11,263 nt of DNA from an uncultured Lachnospiraceae bacterium. Its GTDB lineage: Bacteria; Bacillota; Clostridia; Lachnospirales; Lachnospiraceae. The notes under the pieces are model-generated. The model was not told where the DNA came from and made no database searches. It saw nothing but the letters and a program-made list of their open reading frames with translations. A program made the translations under genes and the position numbers. The stretch spans positions 1-11,263 of the forward strand of contig CACZQX010000105.1 in NCBI GenBank assembly GCA_902783445.1, given 5' to 3'. Shown piece after piece: positions 1 to 6,563 of this stretch; position 1 is the first letter of the stretch; each line of letters starts with the position of its first letter.

Positions 1-24
1 CTAATCTCTGCTTAAGTGTTCAAG

Positions 25-98
25 TAGCGAGAATGAGACTTGAACTCATAACCTTCCGGGTATGAACCGGATGCTCTAGCCAGTTGAGCCATCTCGCC
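25..98 (-). tRNA. elongator tRNA-Met (anticodon CAU)
   Basis: A full cloverleaf folds on the minus strand: 7-bp acceptor stem with a G1-U72 wobble, D stem GCTC/GAGC, anticodon stem TCCGG/CCGGA, 5-nt variable loop, T stem ATGAG/CTCAT with loop TTCAAGT, and A73. The anticodon CAT is at 62-64. The anticodon stem lacks the three G-C pairs of initiator tRNA, and the G1-U72 pair and ...CGCTA end resemble the Bacillus elongator tRNA-Met as I recall it. A lysidine-type tRNA-Ile2 also carries CAT but normally has a different acceptor stem. CCA is not encoded. U8 is present, so it is a possible ThiI substrate. It lies 11 nt downstream of tRNA-Val and is probably cotranscribed with it. Positions 1-24 show no recognisable feature. 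Confidence 0.95.
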
Positions 99-109
99 AT
101 ATTTATAAG

Positions 110-182
110 TGGGACCTACAGGGCTCGAACCTGTGACCCCCTGCTTGTAAGGCAGGTGCTCTCCCAGCTGAGCTAAGATCCC
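110..182 (-). tRNA. tRNA-Val (anticodon UAC)
   Basis: A complete 73-nt cloverleaf is visible on the minus strand: acceptor GGGATCT/AGGTCCC, D stem GCTC/GAGC, anticodon stem CCTGC/GCAGG with loop CTTACAA, T stem ACAGG/CCTGT with loop TTCGAGC, and A73. The anticodon TAC is at 147-149. CCA is not encoded. It has U8, the site of ThiI thiolation, and U34. In Bacillus the U34 of tRNA-Val(UAC) is hydroxylated by TrhP and methylated by TrmR, and both enzymes are encoded about 2-4 kb away in this window. It is the first tRNA behind the promoter at 203-231. Confidence 0.97.
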
Positions 183-202
183 ACAAATTTGACTGCCTTG
201 TT

Positions 203-231
203 AGTATAATAAAAACTTTGTGAAAAGTCAA
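203..231 (-). promoter_or_regulatory. sigma-A type promoter of the tRNA-Val/tRNA-Met genes
   Basis: On the minus strand there is a -35 box TTGACT (226-231), a 17-nt spacer and a -10 box TATACT (203-208). The start point would fall near 196, about 14 nt before the tRNA-Val 5' end, which fits a short trimmed leader. The -35 box begins 8 nt past the stop codon of the CPBP protease gene, and no terminator separates them. Confidence 0.85.
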
Positions 232-239
232 CCTCTTTT

Positions 240-1088
240 TTAAGAGTTTTTCTGCGGATTTTTTCTTACCAAAAGATAGAAAAATACCGCTGTTAAGGCA
301 AGCTCAAAAAGCATTATCAAAACATAGGAAAGCATGCTTACGCTAAGAAGTCTGCTAAGGCCCGTTTTGGTCATAATAATCGAAAAAACATTAGCCGAAA
401 CATGGAAAACAATAGGCGCCCATATGGTGTTGAATTTTTCGTAAACAAAGCAAAGTCCCAGTCCCAAAATAGCCGTATACATACCTTGCGGCAAATTCAT
501 ATGAAAGAGTCCGAACATAAGGGCGCAAACAATGGTGGCCGCATTTATGCTCATAAACTGCTTTAACCTTGTATAAACAAGGCCTCTGAAAATGTATTCT
601 TCCACAATGGGAGCCAAGATACCGCTGCCTATAATAACAAGCACAATATTGCCGCTTACTAAGTTTTGCTCAACTTCTTCATATGTATTAAGGAGCTTAC
701 TTGAAAACATAAGACTTAAAAGGCGACTGAATCCGGTTGACATAACTATAGCAAGAATAATAACAGAACCAAGCTTAACCTTCGGTCTTTCCAAATCTAC
801 TCGAAGGGATGCATCTCTTTTATACAGAAAATAAACGACAATAACGGTTATGAGCAGGGATATAATGGTTAGAATAACCGAGTATTTGTCGATAAATTCG
901 TTTAAGCCTCCCATATAACCATAGGAAGCCGATATTCCCTTAGAATCCGAGTATTCCTGCAAAGAATTGGTATAAACGGATGTGAGTATGCTTTCGCCGA
1001 TAAATCTAACAAAAATCTGTATAAAGAAATAGATAAGTACCGGATAAATGACTTTCCAGATTTTTTCCCAAATTGTTCCTTCGTACAT
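240..1088 (-). CDS. CPBP family intramembrane metalloprotease (CAAX/Abi type)
   Basis: This 282-residue protein has several hydrophobic membrane segments (for example about residues 13-30, 70-88, 106-125, 147-162, 182-197, 204-216 and 250-275). It carries the three CPBP motifs: EEYIFR at 163-168, FGLFH at 192-196, and H229 with N233 in HVSAN. The glutamates and histidines match the metal-binding glutamyl-protease site of Rce1-type enzymes. Bacterial members often serve in bacteriocin self-immunity or peptide processing, but the substrate here is unknown and no bacteriocin gene is nearby. The ATG at 1088 is the only plausible start before the first membrane helix, since the next Met is residue 59. 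It has no Shine-Dalgarno sequence, and a hairpin at 1099-1126 lies just upstream. Family assignment is firm; function is open. Confidence 0.92.
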   Translation of the reverse strand: MYEGTIWEKIWKVIYPVLIYFFIQIFVRFIGESILTSVYTNSLQEYSDSKGISASYGYMGGLNEFIDKYSVILTIISLLITVIVVYFLYKRDASLRVDLERPKVKLGSVIILAIVMSTGFSRLLSLMFSSKLLNTYEEVEQNLVSGNIVLVIIGSGILAPIVEEYIFRGLVYTRLKQFMSINAATIVCALMFGLFHMNLPQGMYTAILGLGLCFVYEKFNTIWAPIVFHVSANVFSIIMTKTGLSRLLSVSMLSYVLIMLFELALTAVFFYLLVRKNPQKNS

Positions 1089-1098
1089 TTAACAAAAT

Positions 1099-1126
1099 TG
1101 AAGCGGATAAAACCCTATCCGCTTCA
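1099..1126 (-). terminator. hairpin between the FliD-C-like gene and the CPBP gene, probable terminator
   Basis: An 11-bp perfect inverted repeat (TGAAGCGGATA / TATCCGCTTCA) closes a 6-nt loop. On the minus strand it is followed by ATTTTGTT, a modest U tract, so it can act as an intrinsic terminator for the FliD-C-like gene that ends at 1155. The stem ends only 10 nt before the CPBP start codon, so it would also lie in the leader of any transcript reading into that gene. Confidence 0.65.
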
Positions 1127-1154
1127 CTCCTTAAATCGTAATTATAATTCGAAT

Positions 1155-1871
1155 TTACATCATTCCTTCGAATAAAGATCCTACATCATCTGCATTTCTT
1201 GCTGATGCGGTATTTGTATATGTAGGTGTTTTCTTCAAAGCCGATGATGCCGCATTTTCAACAGCGGTTGCTTTTGTCTGCATCTGCTGACCGTAAGAAC
1301 CATAGCCTTGGAATAATGTTTTAAGACTGTTGATATTTTTTTCGTCTTTAAACTTATCTTCATCGATTGAAAGTTTGTTGTCTGCACCGATTTTAATTCC
1401 GACGCTGTTTAAAACTCTCTCGTTGGCCTTTGTTCTGCCTGTCATTGATGATACTCCGCGAAGAACCGATGTGTTTGTTGAATCGGCTCCCGTATCGAGC
1501 ATTTCATTGTATGATTTAACATATGCCGATGCCTTTTTGTAAAGGTCATCCATGTCATATTTCATTGTCGTTGTGCCGTCTTCGTTCTTTACGGCCTTCT
1601 TTTCGAAATTATCTTCTTTAAGCAAATCTTTGAGAGTTGTCTTTAAAGAATTTGCATCGGATGATGTCATCTGAAGCTCTTTCTTTTCTTCCGATGCCTT
1701 AGCGGAATCTGCCTTTGATGAAGCATTCTTCTTTTCATTTGCGTAGTAAGACTTCATCATCTTTGAATAAGATCCGCTCTTTAAAAGATTATAATTTGAA
1801 ATAGAACTTGATAATGAAGTTCCCTGACTGTTACCGAATAAATTAGCCATATTGCCTGCAGTAATTGCCAT
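1155..1871 (-). CDS. small protein resembling the C-terminal domain of flagellar cap protein FliD
   Basis: The protein has 238 residues from the ATG at 1871. An AAGGAG site at 1880-1885 lies 8 nt before this ATG and overlaps the GTG at 1878-1880, so the longer frame is not the likely start. Residues about 108-210 look like the C-terminal helical region of FliD (HAP2): YVKSYNEML (117-125), then NSVGIKIGADNKLSIDEDKF (155-174) and LFQGYGSYG (186-194). The FliD N-terminal domain and the ring-forming domains are absent. Residues 1-60 are rich in Ser, Asn, Tyr and Lys, with no signal peptide or membrane segment. I see no Cys, Trp or His and a single Pro, a composition common in flagellar axial proteins. 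It may therefore be exported by the flagellar system or act as an assembly partner, which is inference. It has its own promoter and a terminator, and no flagellar gene adjoins it. Confidence 0.7.
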   Translation of the reverse strand: MAITAGNMANLFGNSQGTSLSSSISNYNLLKSGSYSKMMKSYYANEKKNASSKADSAKASEEKKELQMTSSDANSLKTTLKDLLKEDNFEKKAVKNEDGTTTMKYDMDDLYKKASAYVKSYNEMLDTGADSTNTSVLRGVSSMTGRTKANERVLNSVGIKIGADNKLSIDEDKFKDEKNINSLKTLFQGYGSYGQQMQTKATAVENAASSALKKTPTYTNTASARNADDVGSLFEGMM

Positions 1872-1978
1872 ATCTCTCACTCCTTTTTAAGATATAAATA
1901 CTCCCTTAGCAGCATTAAAATCCATTTCTCGCCACTTCGTCTTTCGCATTAAAAACAAAAGACATTTCCTCTGATTAA

Positions 1979-2007
1979 ATTATCTTACAAGCCGAAGCAA
2001 AAGTCAA
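1979..2007 (-). promoter_or_regulatory. sigma-A type promoter of the FliD-C-like gene
   Basis: On the minus strand: -35 TTGACT (2002-2007), a 17-nt spacer, and -10 GATAAT (1979-1984). The predicted start near 1972 gives a leader of about 100 nt, long for a single gene. The leader contains a 16-codon open frame (1915-1965) and several GGA triplets. The -35 box lies 20 nt past the trhP stop codon. It does not look like a flagellar sigma-D promoter. Confidence 0.78.
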
Positions 2008-2027
2008 GAAATGATTAACATAAAATC

Positions 2028-3254
2028 CTAATTCTCTTTAACTCTCAAAATATCAAACAAATCAAGCTTGGCATCCAGTTTAAGATACACTTTTTTCTTA
2101 GGATGCGGACAAGATTCAATAGGATTCATCTCTTCGTCATACATGGCTTCAACTTTAACTTTCAAATTGCTGCCGTCCACCTTCATAATCTCGATTTCAT
2201 CGCCGGCCGAAAACTTATTGCGCTGCTCAATCATATAAAGTCCGTCATCGCAAACTTTTTCAATCATGCCGAGATAGGTATATTCTTTGATATATGTGTT
2301 TGAATCATAAATTTGTGTTTCTTCGTTTGGTTTTCCGAAGAAAAATCCCGTTGTGTACTGTCTGTATGTGCATTTTGCGATTTCTTCTTTGTAGAAATCG
2401 ATTCTGCTTTTATAATATTCTTCGTCTTTTAAATAGTCGTCTATGGCCATTCTGTAGGTTCTGGTAACCGTTGCCACATACAAGGCGGTTTTCATACGGC
2501 CTTCAATTTTGAAGCTGTCGATTCCCGCATTTATCATTTCGGGAATGTGCTCAATCATGCACAAATCTTTTGAGTTGAATATATATGTTCCTCTCTCGTT
2601 TTCATAAACGGGCATATATTCACCCGGTCTCGACTCTTCCATCACATAATATTTCCATCTGCACGGATGCGTACAAGCCCCCTTATTTGCATCTCTTCCC
2701 GCCATAAATGCGCTGAGCAGGCATCTTCCCGAATAGGAAATGCACATTGCGCCATGCATAAAGGATTCGATTTCCATATCTTCCGGGATATTTTCTCGGA
2801 TTTCCTTAATCTCGTTTAATGACAATTCTCTGGCGGATACAACACGTTTTGCGCCCAATCTGTACCAAAACTTATATGTCTCGTAGTTTGTATTGTTTGC
2901 CTGAGTGCTTATATGAATTTCCATATCCGGCAAAATTTCTTTTGCTATGGTAAAAACACCCGGATCTGAAATAATAAGAGCATCGGGGCCGATTTCTCCC
3001 AGTTCTTTAAAATACTTTCTTACGCCCTCAAGGTCGTAATTATGGGCAAGAATATTTGCGGTAACATAGACTTTCTTGCCGTTTTCGTGAGCAAATTCAA
3101 TGCCCTCTTTCATCTCTTCAGGAGAAAAATTTTTGGCTTTTGCTCTGAGGCCGAAAGCTTCACCGCCTATATAAACGGCGTCCGCACCGTATTTAACTGC
3201 TACTTTTAATACTTCCAGGCTGCTTGCCGGAACTAACAATTCTGTTTTTCTCAT
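2028..3254 (-). CDS. trhP: peptidase U32 family tRNA 5-hydroxyuridine synthase (TrhP/YrrO-like)
   Basis: The 408-residue product has the U32 core near the N-terminus (ELLVPASSLEVLKVAVKYGADAVYIGG) and the family hallmark ESFMHGAMCISYSGRC. Cysteines at 171, 178, 194 and 198 match those proposed to hold an iron-sulfur cluster in TrhP/RlhA proteins. The length fits Bacillus YrrO (about 420 residues) rather than the shorter YrrN. TrhP hydroxylates U34 of tRNAs using prephenate as oxygen source, and TrmR then methylates the product. That role is known for the family, not shown here. The ATG at 3254 is preferred: GGGAAG (3263-3268) sits 8 nt upstream and overlaps the alternative GTG at 3261-3263. 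It follows trmR by about 15 nt and ends an apparent mltG-trmR-trhP operon. Bacillus has two adjacent U32 genes at this locus, and only one is present here. Confidence 0.9.
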   Translation of the reverse strand: MRKTELLVPASSLEVLKVAVKYGADAVYIGGEAFGLRAKAKNFSPEEMKEGIEFAHENGKKVYVTANILAHNYDLEGVRKYFKELGEIGPDALIISDPGVFTIAKEILPDMEIHISTQANNTNYETYKFWYRLGAKRVVSARELSLNEIKEIRENIPEDMEIESFMHGAMCISYSGRCLLSAFMAGRDANKGACTHPCRWKYYVMEESRPGEYMPVYENERGTYIFNSKDLCMIEHIPEMINAGIDSFKIEGRMKTALYVATVTRTYRMAIDDYLKDEEYYKSRIDFYKEEIAKCTYRQYTTGFFFGKPNEETQIYDSNTYIKEYTYLGMIEKVCDDGLYMIEQRNKFSAGDEIEIMKVDGSNLKVKVEAMYDEEMNPIESCPHPKKKVYLKLDAKLDLFDILRVKEN

Positions 3255-3269
3255 ATTTCTCACTTCCCA

Positions 3270-3917
3270 TCAATCGCCTATTTTTACCGACATGGTGATA
3301 CCATCACCGATGGGTACAATTGTGGTTTCCAATTTTTCATTATGTTTCAGTTCGTAAAGATAGTCTCTCATCCTTTTGTGAATCGTCCTATCTCTGCGTT
3401 CTATCACGAATTTCGAATCAATAATGCTACCTTCTTGGAGCACATTATCGGATATCAAAACCCCCTCCGGGCTTAAAAGCCTTAATATATCCGGAAGGAA
3501 GTTTATATATTGAGCCTTTGCGGCATCCATGAAAATAAAATCATAAGGACCTTCCAAATCTTTTAAAATATCCGTTGCATCGCCCTCATAAAGTTTTATA
3601 ACATTTTCCTTGGCGGCCTTTTTGATATTTTCTTTTACCAAAGGAATTCTTTTCTTGTAATTTTCAATTGTATCGATTCTTGAATCCGCCGAAATATATT
3701 CGCTCATTAAAACAGCAGAGTATCCAATGCCACTTCCTACCTCTAAAATTCTTTTCGGTTTTTTGATGCTTAATATAACTCTCAAAAAACTTTCCATTTC
3801 TTTCCTTATGATAGGAACATGCGTAGCTATTGCATACTCTTCGATTTCTTCACATATTTTACTGTTTGATTTTTCAAGTGAGCAAATATAGTCAACTATT
3901 CTTTCGTTAACTATCAT
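3270..3917 (-). CDS. trmR: tRNA 5-hydroxyuridine methyltransferase (TrmR/YrrM)
   Basis: This 215-residue class I SAM-dependent O-methyltransferase has motif I EVGSGIG at 59-65, an acidic residue ending beta-2 (E85), and DAAKAQY at 131-137 with SDNVL at 156-160, the metal- and substrate-side residues of the catechol-O-methyltransferase-like family. TrmR in Bacillus methylates 5-hydroxyuridine-34 to 5-methoxyuridine in tRNAs reading family codon boxes. The next gene encodes the U32 protein expected to make that hydroxyuridine, which supports this role over a generic O-methyltransferase. The ATG at 3917 has an AGGTG site 5 nt away that overlaps the TAG stop of the upstream gene, so translation is probably coupled. 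Confidence 0.9.
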   Translation of the reverse strand: MIVNERIVDYICSLEKSNSKICEEIEEYAIATHVPIIRKEMESFLRVILSIKKPKRILEVGSGIGYSAVLMSEYISADSRIDTIENYKKRIPLVKENIKKAAKENVIKLYEGDATDILKDLEGPYDFIFMDAAKAQYINFLPDILRLLSPEGVLISDNVLQEGSIIDSKFVIERRDRTIHKRMRDYLYELKHNEKLETTIVPIGDGITMSVKIGD

Positions 3918-3925
3918 AATTACAC

Positions 3926-4372
3926 CTATTCTTGTAAAGCTTCCTCGCCTTCGCCTTCAGCGGCTGCTGTTGTTGTTTCCTCTTCTTCCACTACCGGATA
4001 TCTGAGTTCATCCAATATTTCTTCAGTAGTCATTGATGTATTGAGAGTATAAGTTCCGGCATTGAACTTGGCATCGTAAACGATACATCTGAGTTTGAAC
4101 ATACCCTCGTCGTCAATAAGACCATTGTATTTAAGAAGCTCTGCCACTTCTGATTTGGAAGCTTTTTCCGGAATGGTAACAAAAACTTGAGTTCCCGGAG
4201 CCTCTTCCATGGCATCGTTTTGGAACAAGCCATAGCCCAACTTAAATGCCATTGTGCAAATTATAATTGCCACAACAATAAAAGCTGCAACTATTCCCAA
4301 TCTTACATATAATGATTTATTGTTCTGCTCTCTAGCTTCTTGATTTCTGATGTTTCTTCTTTTCTTTTCCAT
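3926..4372 (-). CDS. MltG-like membrane protein lacking the transglycosylase domain
   Basis: The product is only 148 residues: a basic cytoplasmic stretch (1-20), one transmembrane helix (about 24-45), and an extracytoplasmic segment at 62-122 resembling the LysM-like domain that precedes the catalytic domain of MltG/YceG (VFVTIPEKASKSEVAELL, NGLIDDEGMF, FNAGTYTLNTSMTTEEIL). It then ends in a low-complexity acidic and threonine/alanine tail (127-148). Full MltG is about 340-400 residues with a catalytic Glu in the missing part, so no lytic activity is expected. Its place directly before trmR matches Bacillus yrrL (mltG), so it is an orthologue by position. It does not look like a recent frameshift, because trmR starts 8 nt after the stop and uses a ribosome site overlapping it. 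An AAGGGAAG site precedes the ATG. Confidence 0.8.
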   Translation of the reverse strand: MEKKRRNIRNQEAREQNNKSLYVRLGIVAAFIVVAIIICTMAFKLGYGLFQNDAMEEAPGTQVFVTIPEKASKSEVAELLKYNGLIDDEGMFKLRCIVYDAKFNAGTYTLNTSMTTEEILDELRYPVVEEEETTTAAAEGEGEEALQE

Positions 4373-4432
4373 AGAACTTCCCTTTTTTCGTCATTTACCT
4401 ACGATTATCATCGCGGAAGATTACACCATGAA

Positions 4433-4461
4433 ATAATATCATAAAATCTTTTCAAGTACAA
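4433..4461 (-). promoter_or_regulatory. promoter of the mltG-like/trmR/trhP operon
   Basis: On the minus strand: -35 TTGTAC (4456-4461), a 17-nt spacer and -10 TATTAT (4433-4438). The start would be near 4426, giving a leader of about 54 nt before the mltG-like gene. The -35 box starts 7 nt beyond the RNase J stop. No terminator is seen between the genes, so read-through from rnj is also possible. Confidence 0.65.
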
Positions 4462-4467
4462 GGGTGA

Positions 4468-6132
4468 CTAAACTTCCATGATAATCGGTAAAATAACAGG
4501 ATTTCTTCTCATCTTTTTCCAAAGATAATCAGACAAGCTATCCTTAACTATCATCTTAATCTTGCCCCAGTCCGCTTCGCTTTCCGGATCGAGTTCGCTT
4601 TCCAAAGCATCTCTTACCACAGAAACCGCTTCATCCAAAAGATTTTCCGACTCTCTTACATATACAAAACCGCGAGTTACTATATCCGGACCCGCCAAAA
4701 TCTGGCTTGAGCCTTTTTCCAAGGTAAGTACCACAATGATAATGCCGTTTTCAGCCAAATTTTGTCTGTCACGAAGAACTATATTTCCAACATCTCCGAT
4801 ACCGAGACCATCCACAAAAACACCGCCGGACGGCACTTTGTTTGTTACTGCCGCACTGTTTTCATCAAGGCTTATAACATCACCGCAATTAAGCATAAAT
4901 ACATTCTCTTTGGCAACGCCCATGCTTATGGCAAGATCCCCTTGAGCACGTCTGTGTCTGAACTCACCGTGGACAGGAATTGCAAACTTAGGTTTAACCA
5001 AAGAATAAATAAGTTTGATTTCTTCTTGGCAGGCATGTCCCGAAACATGAGTTTGTTCGAAAATAACCTCGGCACCTTTCATGGCAAGTTCATTCATTAC
5101 CTTTGTTACAGCCTTTTCATTACCCGGAATAGGGTTGGAGCTGAATATAACAACATCCCCCGGTTTAATGGTTACTTTTTTGTGGATAGACGCTGCCATA
5201 CGAGAAAGCGCCGCCATGGACTCACCCTGGCTACCTGTTGTAATAAGGACTATCTTTTCATCCGGATAATTCTTCATTGTTTCCGTTGTAATCAAAGTAT
5301 TTTCAGGCACCGTAATATAGCCGAGTTCTGAAGCGGTAGCAATGATATTAACCATACTTCGACCTTCCACAACTACTTTTCTGCCATATCTGTATGCCGT
5401 ATTTATAATTTGCTGCACTCTGTCAACATTGGATGCGAATGTAGCAATAATAAGTCTTCTGTTAACATGTTCGGCAAAAATGGTATCGAAGGTTTTGCTG
5501 ACCATTTTTTCCGTTTGAGTATATCCCGGTCGAAGAGCGTTTGTACTGTCGCCGAGAAGGGCCAAGACGCCTTTTTTTCCAAGTTCACCGAATCTTAAAA
5601 GGTCAATCGGATCGCCGAAAAGCGGTGTATAATCGATTTTATAGTCACCTGTATGCACAACTATTCCCACAGGCGTAAAAATCGCAAGTGCCGCCGCATC
5701 GGCAATACTGTGATTTGTTCTTATAAATTCGATTCTGAAAACACCGAGATTGATAGACTGACCATAGGTTACAATCTTTTTCTTGATATTTTTAGGAATG
5801 TCATCGTGTTCTTTTAATTTGCCGTCTATAATTCCCATTGTAAGCTTTGTGGCATAAATAGGGAAATTAAGCTCTTTCAAAACGTATGGTATCGCTCCGA
5901 TATGATCTTCGTGGCCATGAGTAATAACCATACCTTTTATCTTGTCTCTGTTTGCCTGAAGGTAAGTAATATCAGGAACTACAAGGTCAATGCCCAACAT
6001 TTCGTCATCCGGAAATGACAAACCGCAGTCCACAATAATAATACTATCTTCGTATTCAAAGACAGTCATGTTCATTCCTATTTGGTCGAGCCCGCCAAGA
6101 GGAATTATCTTTAATTTACTTTTCTTATCCAA
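4468..6132 (-). CDS. rnj: ribonuclease J (beta-CASP metallo-beta-lactamase RNase)
   Basis: RNase J is a 5'-to-3' exonuclease and endonuclease that matures and degrades RNA in Firmicutes. From the TTG start the protein has 554 residues, the usual length for the family. The metal site is HGHEDH (72-77), followed by HSIADA (H141) and HTGDYK (D163). Beta-CASP features follow: GDSTNALRPGYT, FASNVDRVQQI, HVSGHA and PVHGEFRHR, with a C-terminal dimer-type domain ending in PVILPIIMEV. A strong GGAGGTG site (6143-6149) lies 10 nt before the TTG at 6130-6132, inside the longer frame that starts with an ATG at 6168; that ATG has no ribosome site. Only one paralogue is in the window, so J1 or J2 cannot be assigned. 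No convincing promoter lies in the gap after the DUF1292 gene. Confidence 0.95.
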   Translation of the reverse strand: MDKKSKLKIIPLGGLDQIGMNMTVFEYEDSIIIVDCGLSFPDDEMLGIDLVVPDITYLQANRDKIKGMVITHGHEDHIGAIPYVLKELNFPIYATKLTMGIIDGKLKEHDDIPKNIKKKIVTYGQSINLGVFRIEFIRTNHSIADAAALAIFTPVGIVVHTGDYKIDYTPLFGDPIDLLRFGELGKKGVLALLGDSTNALRPGYTQTEKMVSKTFDTIFAEHVNRRLIIATFASNVDRVQQIINTAYRYGRKVVVEGRSMVNIIATASELGYITVPENTLITTETMKNYPDEKIVLITTGSQGESMAALSRMAASIHKKVTIKPGDVVIFSSNPIPGNEKAVTKVMNELAMKGAEVIFEQTHVSGHACQEEIKLIYSLVKPKFAIPVHGEFRHRRAQGDLAISMGVAKENVFMLNCGDVISLDENSAAVTNKVPSGGVFVDGLGIGDVGNIVLRDRQNLAENGIIIVVLTLEKGSSQILAGPDIVTRGFVYVRESENLLDEAVSVVRDALESELDPESEADWGKIKMIVKDSLSDYLWKKMRRNPVILPIIMEV

Positions 6133-6142
6133 TTTAAAATTG

Positions 6143-6149
6143 CACCTCC
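6143..6149 (-). promoter_or_regulatory. ribosome binding site that sets a TTG start for RNase J
   Basis: GGAGGTG on the minus strand is a near-perfect Shine-Dalgarno sequence 10 nt upstream of TTG (6130-6132). The alternative ATG at 6166-6168 lies upstream of this site and has none of its own. The shorter start removes 12 residues that do not resemble the RNase J N-terminus. Confidence 0.75.
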
Positions 6150-6260
6150 GTAAAGTTTTCCCGCACATTTATTTTCACACCATCAGGTGCAGCATGATAT
6201 CCCAAAGCGACTTAAATCAAGCCTTTTTGTTAGTCAAGCTTCCTTGATCGGTGTTATTAT

Positions 6261-6563
6261 CTAACTTAATTCCACATCATCATCAAGAAGTTCTTCGAAT
6301 ATTTTGGAAATATAATCCAACTCCTTGTCGTCTTCAACCATTTCATACACCGCATCGGCGCTGGAATCCTCCGACAAGTCTTTTAAAATGTAAGCAACTT
6401 CTTCGTCTTCACCACTTTCGATTGCCGGATCTGATTTTTCCGTAACCAAAAGGTATTTAACATTGTTGATTTTTGTTTCTTCGATTACGTTGAATGAAAC
6501 CTTTTCACCGTTTTCATCAACGAATTCCACTTTAATATCATTGTTTTTGTTATCATTATTCAT
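6261..6563 (-). CDS. DUF1292 family protein (YrzB-like)
   Basis: This 100-residue acidic, soluble protein matches the DUF1292 pattern: VEFVDENGEKVSFNVIEET near the start, NNVKYLLVTEK, then EVAYILKDL and an acidic C-terminal stretch with DKELDYISKIFEELL. The function of the family is unknown. Its place after ruvX matches Bacillus yrzB. The ATG at 6563 has only a weak upstream ribosome-site match (CGGTAA about 8 nt away). The gap to ruvX (78 nt) contains a TTGACA (6596-6601) but no -10 box at proper spacing, so it probably depends on the ireB-ruvX transcript. It ends 128 nt before the RNase J start. Confidence 0.88.
   Translation of the reverse strand: MNNDNKNNDIKVEFVDENGEKVSFNVIEETKINNVKYLLVTEKSDPAIESGEDEEVAYILKDLSEDSSADAVYEMVEDDKELDYISKIFEELLDDDVELS

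Noticed and set aside
25..182. Integration site of a mobile element at the tRNA genes
   Set aside because: No integrase, attachment-site repeat or partial tRNA copy is visible, although sequence beyond position 1 cannot be judged.
240..1088. Bacteriocin or defence island around the CPBP protease
   Set aside because: No bacteriocin precursor, transporter, restriction, toxin or mobile-element gene is visible around it; neighbours are tRNAs and housekeeping genes.
3900..4030. Frameshift or deletion that removed the MltG catalytic domain in this genome
   Set aside because: No catalytic-domain remnants are seen, trmR starts 8 nt after the stop, and its ribosome site overlaps that stop, which suggests a stable arrangement.
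4762..5331. Plus-strand open frame of 189 codons
   Set aside because: It lies wholly inside RNase J on the opposite strand, has no ribosome site or recognisable domain, and contains many Cys, His and Arg typical of antisense frames.
6209..6237. Promoter before RNase J, TTGACT (6232-6237) with TAAGTC 17 nt downstream
   Set aside because: TAAGTC is a poor -10 box; the TATCAT nearby has a spacing of only 15 nt to a TTGATT.
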